This document shows, piece by piece, positions 1 through 11,746 of a stretch of 64,000 nucleotides of DNA (positions are counted from its first letter, which is position 1; each line of letters begins with the position of its first letter). This stretch comes from Rosellinia necatrix. Taxonomy: Eukaryota; Ascomycota; Sordariomycetes; Xylariales; Xylariaceae. The notes beneath the pieces are model-generated. The model worked only from the letters and a program-made list of their open reading frames with translations, ran no database searches and had not been told where the DNA came from. The DNA lies in assembly GCA_021209875.1 (NCBI GenBank), contig JAGYVD010000001.1, forward strand, positions 6,882,001 to 6,946,000, read 5' to 3'. The position numbers were made by a program, and so were the translations under genes.

Positions 1-131
1 CCTATCCCCCCTCCAACCCCCCTCCATCTCCCCCTCAAGTCCGGAGTCGCAGCGGCTTGAAAATAGAGCACTCACTCACTTACTAGAAACGGTCAGCCAC
101 AGCTCCATCAGCGCCCATCGCAGCACATAAA

Positions 132-1420
132 TCATAGCTTCGCACCACGCACCTCATCCGTCGACTTGACCTCAACGAGGAGCTTGCCGGTATTCTTTCC
201 CTCGAACAGATCCCTAATGGCATACTCGGCCTTCTCAATACCACCCGTGACAATGGTCTCCTTGCGCTTCAGCTTGCCCTCGGCCAGCCACTCGCCAATC
301 TCCTTGCGGGCACGGGGATAATCCTCAGCAAAGTCGAAAACGATGAAGCCCTCCATGTGGATGCGCTGGGCGATGACATGGTGCAGGTTGCGAATGCCCT
401 TGCCCTCCTTGCCGGGCTCATTGTAGCCCGAGATGGAGCCACACATGACGAAGCGCGCGTGCTTCTGCGCGCGGTTGAGTGCTGCCTCGAGGATCTCGCC
501 GCCCACGTTATCCCAGAACACATCAATGAAGTTGGGCGTTGCTGCCTCCAGGTCCTTCTTGAATGTATCCTTCTTATAATTCAGCGCCGCATCGAAGCCC
601 AGCTCGCTCTTGAGCCATTCGCACTTGTCGTCTGATCCTGCGATTCCGACTACTCGGCACCCGCGTAACTTTGCAACCTGCCCGACCACGGAGCCCGTTG
701 CACCAGCCGCACCTGATACGACCACAGTCTCGCCCGCTTTCGGCTTACCAATTCTCTCAAGACCAGTCCAAGCCGTCATGCCGGTTAAGCCTGTATGGTG
801 AGGGGCGGGATGTCAGTATCTCGCTCATCATATGCATTTGTCCCCTCGTGAAGTTCCCCATATGTCTCGTCACGCTATAACCTGCGAACAAGCTTCTAGT
901 AGGGTAGGGTAGGGCACAGGTTTCGTGAAAAGTACATACCTAGGACGCCCAAAAGATCGGTAACCTGGCCGCCCTTGGGAAGCTCTAGCTTCTGAATGTC
1001 TTTCTCGCTAGTAATGGCAACCTCGGTCCAGCCGATGCCTGCTGTGACGATGTCACCCTCTTTGGCGTTGGAGCTCTTGCTTGCAAGCACGCGGGCTATT
1101 GTGTGACCGCGCATTTTCTCACCAATACCCACAGGTGGTAAGTACGATCGTGCATCTACACAGCCATGGTTAGTCAGCTTTGATTCCTAAGCAAGGCTGC
1201 AGTGCACAGCGGGGAAAGCCGTTTGTGTAATATACACACCGTTCAACCAACCCCGCATAGCGGGGTCAAGAGACAAATAGAGTGCCTCAACGAGAACCTG
1301 GCCGTCCTTGAGATCGGCTGCCGTAGGTGCTGCTCCCTTCTCGAGCCTGAATGTCTGGCCGGGGATGATGTGAGCCTTGGGCCGTTCGGCAAGGACGAAT
1401 GTCTTGGTTTCGCGCGCCAT
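132..1420 (-). CDS. NAD(P)-dependent MDR-family oxidoreductase (alkenal/curcumin reductase-like)
   Basis: Three exons, join(132..790, 940..1155, 1240..1420) on the minus strand, give 351 residues; both introns are GT-AG and phases close exactly. The ATG at 1420 starts MARETKTFVLAERP. The N-terminal catalytic fold contains LSLDPAMRGWL and, after the first splice, PPVGIGEKMRG, which are typical of the leukotriene B4 dehydrogenase / prostaglandin reductase / CurA group of zinc-free medium-chain reductases. The nucleotide-binding motif GAAGATG lies at about residues 159-165, followed by VVGQVAKLRGCRVVGIAGS. Family members reduce the C=C bond of alpha,beta-unsaturated carbonyls with NADPH in the cytosol. 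The length is normal. The substrate cannot be read from sequence; a detoxification role is inference. Confidence 0.9.
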
Positions 1421-2662
1421 TTCCGCTACCTATTCTTTCAAGGTAAACAAAGATGGGCTTGAAGATAGGGCAGGAAGACACCGCTAACAGTAGGCGGTCA
1501 AATACGAAGGATACGAAGTGGTACGGTTGAGGTTAGAGAACCTATGAATGAGTATACATAAAAAAAAGAAAAATTAACGATGTAGGTCAGAGGACCGCAA
1601 CGCTATATATACGTCATGTGGAAACTCCCCCCTACTAACCATACTAACTAGTGCGCTATGGCAGGCTCAACACAGACTGCATAAGCTAGCCGTACTGCAA
1701 GGATTCAGGGAATGGAATGCAAGATCTACCCGTCTAGCGGTAAACAGGAGAAATGTGATTTATAATACGTAGAACAACATAGGTAGGAAGGTACCTACTT
1801 GGTAGTTTCAGCCGTGGAATTCGACTGTACCTAGGTACCCAAGAGGCTGGGTCGAGGATGGCGAGCAATACTGGACGCTACACATACGACGACGCCGTGG
1901 ATCTCCACGGAACCACGCGAAGCAGCTAGTTCGCCTCGAACATCAATCACGTAACAAGCAGCATAAAAAGAATCCGCCGTAGTGAAAGTCTCCGAATCCC
2001 GTTATTATTAATTGGATTTGATTCCCGTCTTTGCTTGTCTCCCATTGGGCTGTGTATAGACATCCGGTCCCTCCCCCCAACCCCTGGTTCGACTATATCC
2101 TACCTCGGCACGCCCATCAGGGCACGGAGCGCAAGCCGAGGGAGGGCGAGTACGCCAAACCCAAAAAAAACGGAGCGTTAAATGCACGTAGAAAGAGAGG
2201 GTCCTCCGCCCCCCTTCCCTCCCCGGTGACCCATTGGCCCGCGGCCACGGGAGGTCTTACTGGAAGCAGCTGGCGGCTCCGGAGTCGTCGGAGTTGGGAC
2301 CCCTTTCCTTATAACTTCCCCGCGCCCCACGCCTCTAGACAAATTGCTTCTTTGATTATTATTATTGATGGTTTTTTTTTTTTTTTGCCTTTCCTTGATG
2401 GCTTTATTTTATCTTAGCCTTTTCGCCTTCGCAGATTCATCCCTCATTCCCGTCTCCGCATTACCTATCGATCTATACATGTATCCGGAATAGGCGTCCG
2501 TTTGATCTGCACATATGCACGCATGCACGCACGCACTCACGCGCGCATGTATGCATGCGCGAATAGTAAATAAAAAGGCCTTGAGGCTAGATTCGATATA
2601 TACAGCCGAAGTTTTTTTTGGCTCTCATTGTTTGGTAACATTTATAATATAGTGCTTAACCA

Positions 2663-2663
<1 letters not shown>

Positions 2664-2698
<35 letters not shown>
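2664..2698 (+). repeat. (GA)n microsatellite
   Basis: About 17 uninterrupted GA dinucleotides in an intergenic region. It is read directly from the sequence. Confidence 0.97.
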
Positions 2699-2701
<3 letters not shown>

Positions 2702-2817
2702 GCGGCTAATGTCGGCTTGGCATGCTCCGGGGCGAGCTGCGGACCGATAAATAGGCCGCATACCACGGTGATAGTAGCAATTTGGGTCGGCCGGAGATGC
2801 CATTCGAGTTGACATTT

Positions 2818-2852
2818 GTCCTCTCCTCTCCTCTCCTCTCCTCTTCTCTCCT
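2818..2852 (+). repeat. (CTCTC)n / TCTCC pyrimidine repeat
   Basis: About five copies of a CTCTC-type pentamer followed by a degenerate TTCTCTCCTCC. It is a pure pyrimidine tract on the plus strand, only about 120 bp from the pure purine GA repeat. Confidence 0.93.
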
Positions 2853-3348
2853 CCGCTGTCATATGCTATGGCGGCCAGCACCTCGTACGCAAAGGAATCG
2901 ACCGATCGGGGGAGAGCTCTTTTGCTGGCGAAACACCAAGTTCACTGCCACACACTAGTGATAATGGGGAAAGCTTGATTAAATGCACACAGCCCATAAA
3001 CGTAGGCCTGGAAGGATATTTAGCTAGCTATACAAGCTATGGAATACAGCGCAAAACAAATGCAGGCAAACCTGCTTGGACTGCCGTGCACAGGCTCTGA
3101 CGTATCTCATCAGCAAAATCCCCGCGAGCTTTAATCCATCCTAGAGACATAAATGCGACAAGAGCTGATGAGCACCGCAAAGGCTCAACCACCCTAATAC
3201 GTTCAACATCCTGTCCCGACAACCGCTATAATTCCGGCTCTCTCATGTTCCTGTCGAACATCCCTCTTGGACACAAAGACTGGGTAGTTTCCGTGAAGGT
3301 ATGACCATAACTGCACTAATCCCTCCCCGCTCAGCCGCCGGCTATCAG

Positions 3349-6237
3349 TTAGCGGGCGGGGATACTGGAAACCTGACTGGCATTGGTATCACTGCTCTGA
3401 TTGTCAGAGTCATCACGTTCAAGATCCTCGGCCCTGGTACGTTTCCCCCCGGGACGGGTATGGAGACGACGTCTACTTTGGCCCCGGTTACTGGCTTCAG
3501 GTTCTGAATCCTCTACTTCGCGCTCCTCTTTTTTCCCAGCGCTGCCGGTGCCGAGATCGACACTTGGAGGGCGTTCTTGCGACGTCTCCTGTGTTGTTTC
3601 GTCTTGCTCTTCTCTCTCATCCTCATCATCCTCGTCACTCTCCTTGCCGACAATGGCGGCGCTCTTAGGCGTTGGGTTGGACTTCCGACCTCTCCGGATC
3701 CTATACTCAATCTCGCGATACTCGGCAAGGTCGTCCTGTTGACTAATATCACTAGGATACTCCAGCTTATGAGTTTCCTGGAATTTTTGCAATAGGATTG
3801 TGCTCATCTCCTTCACGTTCAAACTCTGCCAGTTGGGTATCGTTCTTCTAAGCCGGAACCAGACAATCATGAGAGGGGGTCTGGTCCATTGATTCCCTAG
3901 CTCGGTGCGCACTTTGAGCCAGGGGATGCGACTATCGGCGTTGGCGCCGCTCTTGAGGATTCCTTTGATGACGAAGGAGCGGTTGCGGTAAGACATGGTA
4001 GTTGCCGTTTCCCGAGCCTGTTGTATGATCTCTTCAACGGGGGCGGCATCTCCATCGAGACCACCGCCAGCCAAGTGCGGTTTAATGGCCTTCCATTTGG
4101 CGATGCATTGTAGACGGCTGCGCGTCCTCTCCATGCCCTGGCTTACCATTTGCCAGTTAATATCATCTTCGACTGGCCGAATATTGTCTTGGCCCACTTT
4201 GGCCCGTTGGCTGCGTATCTCCTCTATCGCTTGTTCGACAATAGTGACGAGCCTATCTGTTTCCTCTTGACTCCACACATCTTTTCTTAGCTTATCCCCA
4301 CAGATGATATAATTTCGGACTCGGTCTCGGATGTCTTCAGGATGACGGTTGATCAATTGGCCAATCAGTGAATATTTGTTCCCGTATCGCTCGAACATCT
4401 CTCGGAGTTCTTGATCTTGTTCGGCGGTCCACGTCCCACGGGCTACGAAATTGTGGAATTTGCGTCGAGTTTGATTAATAACCTTCTGCCGACTCCGACC
4501 CGGGCAAGCTGCCATGATACATTCCCATAACTCGCCAGCCCTAGATTCCTTGGGGTTACTATGAATCAGCTCGTTGACCTGATGCTGGATCATTTTATGG
4601 TCGTCTCTAAAGCGCTCAATGGCCTCGGTAAGATTTTGAATCTCCAACTCGCTGAAAGCTCCGGACAGAGTGACAGGGGTCTTAATTTCCCGCACGCGAA
4701 CCATACTCTCAGTTGATGGTGTTATGGGCGCACGCTCCCCACCTGGACTATTCAGCATGTCCTTGACCTTGGGCGACACGGACTTGCCATTGGCAGTCGA
4801 TGGACCGGCTATATTGTCATCCTCCAAGACAGCTATCCGCTTGCCCTTGCCGCTCTTGTGAGAAAATGCAGCTGCGGATGGAGATTGTGAACTGATGCGC
4901 TCATCATAGTTGTCTGCCATGCGACTAAAGAAATCTTGTTTAGCTACACGTTTCGACCCGGTACTGGTTGTGTTGGTGGCACGGCCCTGAGCACTGGGCT
5001 CACCGTTACTCCTTGGAAGTGGTAAGGAGGAAGGGACTTCGATATCGTCGTCAGTAACTTCGCCAATGTGGTTTGGGGCAACCCTTCCATCAACATCCAT
5101 TCCATCCTGCGCTTCGTGATTGGTCTCTTCGCCTACGATGACACCAAGGAGAACAGGCTCGGAAGGATGGTTATCACGAATAGGTTCATTTGCACTCGTG
5201 GCAGAAGCGGTGGCCTGGAGACCAGTAATAACGTGAGCTGCAGAGAGTGTTCCCCAGGCCATGCCACTGACCCCGTTGTCGGAAAAGTCATCGCCGTATG
5301 TTTCCGCCTCTCCACCCACCTCGGTTCCAACGGGGCCATTTCCGGCTAAATCGATGCCACTACGGCCATTGATGTCCAAGGCGTCTCTGGGCTCAACGGT
5401 TTCCGGTCCAGCCTCGGCAGCATCGGCCTGAGATTTTCTCTTGCGCCCGGAATAAAATTGTTCAGCCAGTTCGTTGAAGTTGATTTCGCTATTGCCAGAT
5501 ACTTCAGGCTCCTCAATAGTGTACCCATAACTCGGTTCGTTGTGTTCCGTCGCGATATTGGTTGGGTCGTTCTGGGGATTTTTCCGCTTCTTTGACTTGC
5601 GCTGGGGCCCATCCTCAATTTGAATCCTTGACTCTCTCCTCCGCTTTTTTGATGCAGTTTTCTGGGATTCCACAACTCCTCCCACAGGCTCCCCCACGGG
5701 AGGTTCGGGCTCCTCTTCTTCCTGCTCCCGTTTAGCGGCAAGGACGGCCTCTTGCGCATCCCAGATCTCAGCGAAACGACTCGGTTCATCAGCAAGCTCT
5801 AGAGCAGCGTTAGCTGCTGCCTGCCGCTCTGCGAGCTTCGCCGCACGTCGGCTCTCTCTCCTCTCCCTTTTTCGTCTTTTGCTCTCCGCCTTCTTGTCAG
5901 TGGGATGAGGCAGTTTCCCGTCTACCTCAGCTTGAATACTAAAATCTATTGAGGAAGGAACGGGGGAAGAGCTATGTGGCGAAGAGTTGGACATTTTGCG
6001 GCCTGAAACGGGGCTTAGAGCTTGAGCACTATCGAATCGTGATCGAGAGGAACTGGTGTATTTGATCTTAGCAGGGCGTCGGGGTGGCAGAAGAGCAGAA
6101 TTGCCGGCGTTATGGATTTGGCTTGAAAAGACAGGCTCGTCACTGCTATGTTCGTGGTTTCGAGATCGATCTTGCTCAAGGGTGTCGTCTTTAGAATCGT
6201 AGCCCTCCTCCTGGGTTTGGCTCGCAGTCTGCCCCAT
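3349..6237 (-). CDS. Myb/SANT DNA-binding protein, Reb1/TTF1-like
   Basis: Single exon, 962 residues, ATG at 6237. The N-terminal third is disordered and charged, with basic clusters resembling nuclear localisation signals (KRRKRERRESRRAAK near residue 120 and KKRRRESR / RKSKKRK near 200-225). A helical region from about residue 545 leads into Myb-type repeats at roughly 600-740: WTAEQDQELREMFERYGNKY, then DKLRKDVWSQEETDRLV, then a third block ending CIAKWKAIKPHL. The acidic C-terminus contains DEDDEDEREEQDE. This order (basic tail, divergent helical segment, two to three SANT repeats with a DKLRKDVWS-like linker) is that of the Reb1/TTF1 family, which binds rDNA terminators and some promoters, stops RNA polymerase I and blocks replication forks. 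Orthology to Reb1 is inference; the Myb architecture is clear. Confidence 0.85.
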   Translation of the reverse strand: MGQTASQTQEEGYDSKDDTLEQDRSRNHEHSSDEPVFSSQIHNAGNSALLPPRRPAKIKYTSSSRSRFDSAQALSPVSGRKMSNSSPHSSSPVPSSIDFSIQAEVDGKLPHPTDKKAESKRRKRERRESRRAAKLAERQAAANAALELADEPSRFAEIWDAQEAVLAAKREQEEEEPEPPVGEPVGGVVESQKTASKKRRRESRIQIEDGPQRKSKKRKNPQNDPTNIATEHNEPSYGYTIEEPEVSGNSEINFNELAEQFYSGRKRKSQADAAEAGPETVEPRDALDINGRSGIDLAGNGPVGTEVGGEAETYGDDFSDNGVSGMAWGTLSAAHVITGLQATASATSANEPIRDNHPSEPVLLGVIVGEETNHEAQDGMDVDGRVAPNHIGEVTDDDIEVPSSLPLPRSNGEPSAQGRATNTTSTGSKRVAKQDFFSRMADNYDERISSQSPSAAAFSHKSGKGKRIAVLEDDNIAGPSTANGKSVSPKVKDMLNSPGGERAPITPSTESMVRVREIKTPVTLSGAFSELEIQNLTEAIERFRDDHKMIQHQVNELIHSNPKESRAGELWECIMAACPGRSRQKVINQTRRKFHNFVARGTWTAEQDQELREMFERYGNKYSLIGQLINRHPEDIRDRVRNYIICGDKLRKDVWSQEETDRLVTIVEQAIEEIRSQRAKVGQDNIRPVEDDINWQMVSQGMERTRSRLQCIAKWKAIKPHLAGGGLDGDAAPVEEIIQQARETATTMSYRNRSFVIKGILKSGANADSRIPWLKVRTELGNQWTRPPLMIVWFRLRRTIPNWQSLNVKEMSTILLQKFQETHKLEYPSDISQQDDLAEYREIEYRIRRGRKSNPTPKSAAIVGKESDEDDEDEREEQDETTQETSQERPPSVDLGTGSAGKKEEREVEDSEPEASNRGQSRRRLHTRPGGKRTRAEDLERDDSDNQSSDTNASQVSSIPAR

Positions 6238-7755
6238 CTAGCTTCACCACATGACTTCCGGAGGCGTAGGAGCCTGTCCCGGAAAGCGATTATGAGGCAA
6301 GTATCTATCCTAACGCCGGAGTATGTACCTGTAGACGAGGTTGTTAGAGAACAGGGTGAAGGCAATGCACCACATCGATCGCAACAGGTGCCAGCCTAGA
6401 AGATATAGTGGCAGTGGGGTGTACGGGTGTTGGGGGATGCAGAACCAAGGCAACAAGCGTTAAATACAAGCGTTAAATACACACTCTAACATGTGAGGCA
6501 GCAGATATGATAGCAGCATGCTAGCCATCAAGGAAGTGTTGTGGGCAAGATGCCACCAAGGATAGGTGGGTGGGCGCAAGGGCGAGGGCGGGGGCAGGCT
6601 TATACGGGCGTGGGGAACAGCTGCGCCGGCAATGATATTGCTAGCAAACATACCGAGCATACGATGGGAATACAAATAGGGGGTACAATGTTCTGTTTGT
6701 TGTTGTCTGTGGGCAGCAGTCGTGATAGTGCCGGTGCAATGCCATCACCAGGGCCGTCATGTTCAGTGAAGTGCAAGTCCACCGGGGCGCGTAATACAAC
6801 TGCAACCAAGAACCGAAAGGCAGCAACATTCACAAATAGGAGAATGCACTTACTTGGTGAGAGCGTTATGATTGCTCAAGATGATCGAGTTATACCAAAA
6901 GGGTGACGCAATGGAGGATCAGGGAGAGAGGGTCGAGTGGTGTGGTGGTGCGATGGTGTGGTTGGTGGTGGACAGGTTGTAGAGGCGAAGGGTTGAAGTG
7001 TCTCGGCAACTGTCAACGCGCCTGGGCTGGTTAAAAAAAAAAAAACGCGAAGATGGGCTCAGTTTGTGGTTAATTGGGTCTCGCACTAACTAGATGTATA
7101 TATTCAGTAGGTACTACCGCGGGGCACTCTGTCTTCCAGAGGGGGTGTCCCAAGTTCCTTAAATGGGAAAATTTAAGGCCTTGTCCATCTCCACTGCAAA
7201 GTACCAGTACCTACCTACCTACCTACCATCTGCCGGCTGCCAAAGGCAGCTGCCTTTGACGAGCCAGCCCTTGGTGTAGTTGCAGTAACTGGAAGTAAGG
7301 ACCTAGGTAAGCTACCTAGCTACTTAGGTATTGAAGGTACCTACCCCCTTAAGTACCTCCTTATGTGTTAGGTGCAGAGGGTAGCTGCCATAACTAGATA
7401 CCTACCTCTTAAATTGCTCTGTTACTATAACTACTTGTATAATTTCCCACCTTGCCGACCCTATTACGGCCGTTGTACAATAACTAATGCACATTGTGCC
7501 TACCTATGTAGCTAACCGAGAAATCGTAGAAATTTGTGTATTCGTTTATGTACCTATGTTATGCATGTTAGAATAAAGTCCCTCATATGGCTCAACCCCT
7601 ATTTTAATGGGGTTAGCGTAGATTACCCGGGTATGCAGGGTAAAGCCTATCAAGTTGGGCCAAATCCCAGATCCTGCTGACTAAATAGACAGTCTCAACG
7701 CTGCTCTTTCCATCATCCAAACCAGAGCAACCGGGCAGTAAGCAGGATAAGCAAG
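6238..7755. other. Intergenic region, upstream of both the Myb protein and the HET gene
   Basis: About 1.5 kb between divergent genes. It holds a 12-base A run at about 7033-7044, a directly repeated GCGTTAAATACA near 6458-6480, and a stretch rich in ACCTACCTACC / TAGGTA motifs at about 7200-7400. No convincing coding region was seen. Confidence 0.65.
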
Positions 7756-9931
7756 ATGAAGTATTGCCCAACCTGCAGAGCATTAACGCTAGAAGCTCTT
7801 CGGGAGCCTGACGGGTTTCCCCATCTGCGAAATGCGCGGGGCATTGTGCCATCCGCGGTCGTGTGCGATTTCTGCAACATGCTCAGACTCGCACTGCTAC
7901 AGAATAAAAGCAGCGCGGGGGCCGACGAGAAGCTCGAAAGCGCTCTTGCGCCTGATCCGATTGTCCTGTATGGCATAACAGCCCCAGGGGCCACCGACGA
8001 AGATGCCGGTCCCTTGGTGGGGATTTCTGTCCACGTCTCCGCGGGCGATGCCCTTGATATAGTCAACCTGAGCCTTTTCGCCTCGAGAGGTGCGGCACAA
8101 TAGCCCAGGGTCTTTGGCAAACTGAGACTCACTCAACCTCACAGGCAGCCCCGTTGTGCTATCAGGGGAGGTTGGTAGCTATCCGATCCTCCAAGATCCC
8201 GGCTGCGACGAGGGGTTTGATATTCTCCGCGGTTGGCTCCAGAAGTGCAAGTCAGGCCATACGCGTTGTAGCTATTTGCTCTCAAGCCTAGACCAAAAGC
8301 CAGAAGCACCCGTTCTGCCCAGTCGCATTGTTGATGTCAGTTCTAACCCCCCTCGCTTGTGCATCTCCGCTGGGCAAAAGGCTCCTTACGCGGCCTTGAG
8401 TCATTGTTGGGGCAAGATCCAATTTCTTCGAACGCTCAGGGGAAACCTCCACAGTCACACTCGGTCCATACCAGTCAAGACACTTCCTAAGACATTTCGA
8501 GATGCTATCGAAGTCACACGGCAGATCGGCCTTCGTTTCTTATGGATTGACAGCCTCTGTATAGTGCAAGATGACCCAGACGATTGGAGACGCGAATCCG
8601 CTGTCATGGGAAACGTCTACCAGAATGCGGAGCTCACGATTGCGGCAACCGGTGCCGTCGATGGACGCCAAGGATGCTTCATCAAGAGGCCGCCATCATC
8701 GGCTCAGCCAATCGCATTCCCAGGTGGTCATTCGGACAACGGCCACCGATTTGTCTCCGTAGGGTTATATCCAGATGCACTCGATAGTGATATTAATGTG
8801 TCCCCCCTTGGCGAGCGTGCGTGGATCACGCAAGAATGGATGTTATCTACCCGCATTATCCACTACACTGCAGGGCGAATGGTTTGGGCTTGTAAAAGCT
8901 CAACCATAACCGAGGACGGCGAGTCCACAATAGAAGCTGAAGAACAGCTGCTCATCCGAAACCTTGAAGAAACTAATGTCAGTAAGGTTGATACTCTCAA
9001 AGACGTCACCGACGAGCAACTATACGATGCCAAACTTCCATTCTATAACAGTTGGTGCGATTTTGTGTCCATCTACACCTGCCGCAGTCTGACATACGAA
9101 CGCGACCGCCCAGTTGCCATGTTTGGGATTGCCAATGCACTACAGGGAACGATAGGGGGACGCTATATCGCAGGTCTACTTTACGAGCAGTCTGATAAGC
9201 ATCGCAATGCTTTAACTGATGGTATCAGTTGGCAGCAACGCCTCTTAGTTGTACAACTGCTGTGGTTCTTCAAAAAAGAGATGACATTCAAAACGCATCT
9301 GGAGGATGGACTGACGTGGCAACAACGACTGTCAAAATTGAATGAGATGACTAGGCCTCAAGTATTGTCCTTGCAGCCATCATGGTCGTGGCAGTCGGTT
9401 ATGGGGTCTGTTGCCTACCACATCCCTCCACGGAGCGCGAGGCCGGTCGCGAAGGGCATTGAGATAAGCAACAAGGACCCTGACCAACCTGCAGTAGGCG
9501 ACTTAGAGGATAACTCTGGCCTTTGCTTACGTCTCGAAGCCCCTTTATCCTTAATCGACCCAAACTACTTGCGTAAAATATCAAACTATGTTCAATTATG
9601 GGCTAAATCAGCCGGTGATCTTCACTACTACCAATCCCGGACCTCACTCCTCACAGGTGCTATGGTGCTACAGGGCAACCTGGTCCATATGGTCAACAGA
9701 CAAGGCGAGCCCCTCGGTTGGATATCATTTGACATTGACGAAGTGCCGCACGCTAGTTTTCACGCCATCGCGCTTTCTGAAAACTATCACAACGACGCCT
9801 TCGACGGATATAATGTACTGTACCTAGCTACGATACCAGGCCAGCCGACCCATTTCCGGAGACTGGGAATGGGAGAGATCCTCGATAAATCGTGGTTCTC
9901 GGATTCGCTCGTTCAGATTGCAATCTATTAG
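7756..9931 (+). CDS. HET-domain protein (heterokaryon incompatibility family)
   Basis: Two exons, join(7756..8089, 8145..9931), 706 residues. The 55-nt GT-AG intron removes the TAG at 8101 and restores phase into SGEVGSYPILQDPGC. The N-terminus carries a CPTC...CDFC four-cysteine arrangement (CPTC at residues 4-7), often seen before HET domains and possibly metal-binding. The HET domain starts at about residue 190 with YAALSHCWG and continues through LWIDSLCIVQDDPDDW (about 243) and MGNVYQNAELTIAA. HET domains are TIR-related effectors that trigger cell death on non-self recognition in fungi; many paralogues have no known allorecognition role. No NACHT, WD40 or ankyrin partner domain is fused. 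The C-terminal 400 residues are family-typical but unassigned. Confidence 0.9.
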
Positions 9932-11746
9932 AATCTAGTGAACCTCTTATTGGCTGATATAGCTGAGTACCTGCAATAGTGGCACGGCGGCAACTTATGT
10001 TATTACGCAAGGAAAGAAGTTCTCCCGGTAAGGTAGTCAGGGTTCAGTGGGGGCTAGGATGTCGGACTTTGTCCCGTTGCAAATGTCAGATATAGTATAT
10101 GAAAGTTACTTACCTAGTAAACCTGTGTGTTGTTGTCTGGTGGATCAATTACACCCTATTGGCAACCAGCCCACACTCACGGTGACTGTGGTACTGGAAT
10201 TGGCTATATATACAAGGCTTTCAAGGCCGGCCGCCTGATCTTGAAGGGTCCAGGGATCAATCGATCACCCAATTAAGCCCTAACTACCAAACCAGCTAGG
10301 CGATCAGAGTAGTAACGCATACTTATGACATCCCTTGCGCGCGCTAAAGTAGCACGTAGAAATTGAAGATCAACTACACACAATACCAATCCCAAGCCTT
10401 GACATGCATATCGGCCCCGTGTGGCTCCCGCGGGAGTAACGAATGTTGTCAAAAGATGGCTGGTTTCTCCATATCTGCGCACTGCTGAAAAGCTTGTCGA
10501 CCGCCACTGCCTTTAATGTTTCTGTGAAGGCGCGATTGGGTATCGTAACAAACCAGATCATGATATGTAGATCAGTCGCCGACCGAACCTCCTAGGGTCA
10601 TAGTTATAAATAAGCGCCACAAACTTTATAGTGCTGCCAAAATTACATATATCGCATGCCTGTGTTGCATTTTGCCTTTTTAGACTGGGTCCTATCCTGC
10701 CTACGCCAGCCCAGTACATAGAGGTACCTCGCCATATGCTTTATCTGCCTGATACAATGCTTCCATTTAGTTTAGCTTTAATAACATAGTCGGCATTAAG
10801 CTTTGGAGTTTTTTCTTCCTTTTAATGAGACCTAAAACTTGTTTTCCCAAGGTTACTTGCTGCACGAGGTATATGACAACTGTACAATCAATGCGGGAGT
10901 TAGTTCTGTACAGGGAAGGGCAGAAAAACTCACCTTCGGTCAGCTGACGACGTTGGGACATACCTACCACATGATTAGATAGAACAAAAACTGTCTCTAG
11001 TGGGGTTAATTAGCAACAGGGCTTCTCAAAGTAGCTGGAGGTAGATAGGCCCAATTGAAGACCACAGATGTAGGATTATGAGGCAAACGCTGCTATGGAT
11101 TCGGGGTCGTATTTTTGTATTAAGAGATATATGATCTTTGCAATGAGTATATCCATATTCCGCGTGCCTATGCTATCTTGATATTGGTCGATGTACAATA
11201 ACTCCTTAGGCGATATAATAAAATATGCTGTTTCGAGACTCGCTCTCAACTTTACATCCAAGATATTTTGCCGCCAAGGGCGGGTGCGACACTGATCACG
11301 AACCAACAACCTTATTTAAAAGTTGTAGTATCAAATTGAGCTGATATCAAAGTCAAGATGAATTTGGTAGCGATATTGGTGGACCAACTAGTTTGGTCTT
11401 CGGGGTAATATAGGGGGGAGGGAAGTAAGTTGGAAAAATTAGTGATCTATCGCATCATGAACCAACAAATAGAACAAGAAAATTATTTAACATGGTGTTA
11501 GGCCCGACCAAGTTGTCATGCAAACTCAGCCATTAATCTCAAAAATGTAGTCATTTTGTCGTCCTCATAAGATAGTAACAACTAAGCCAACAAACTGCCT
11601 GAATTCGCCAATGATACTTTCCAACAAGGGTATAACCTCTCGAGCCAACGTCCAGTAGTGTACCACTTAAAAAAATACCATTCAAAGTTAAAAACTAGAT
11701 ACCCAGAGGAAACGCCGTATCCACCTCGCCCGTGCGGGTCCAGCCC
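9932..11746. other. Intergenic region, nothing recognisable
   Basis: About 1.8 kb, becoming AT-rich from 11300 to 11690. Only short frames without domain signatures or consistent splice extensions were seen. Confidence 0.65.

Larger units (their letters stand above)
1421..3348. other. Intergenic region, no gene seen
   Basis: About 1.9 kb between the reductase start and the 3' end of the Myb protein. No open frame shows a recognisable domain or splice-consistent extension. It holds a 16-base T run near 2371-2386, a purine-pyrimidine alternating tract of CA/CG/TG steps near 2513-2560, and the two microsatellites listed separately. ACCTA/TAGGT-rich motifs occur near 1785-1840. Confidence 0.7.

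Noticed and set aside
2031..2417. 128-codon plus-strand frame in the first intergenic region
   Set aside because: No domain, low-complexity ends (poly-Ile, poly-Phe from a T run), and no splice partners.
8090..8144. TAG at 8101 and frame change, suggesting a broken HET gene
   Set aside because: A 55-nt GT-AG segment with a CTCAC branch-like sequence removes the stop and rejoins the two frames exactly, so it is an intron.
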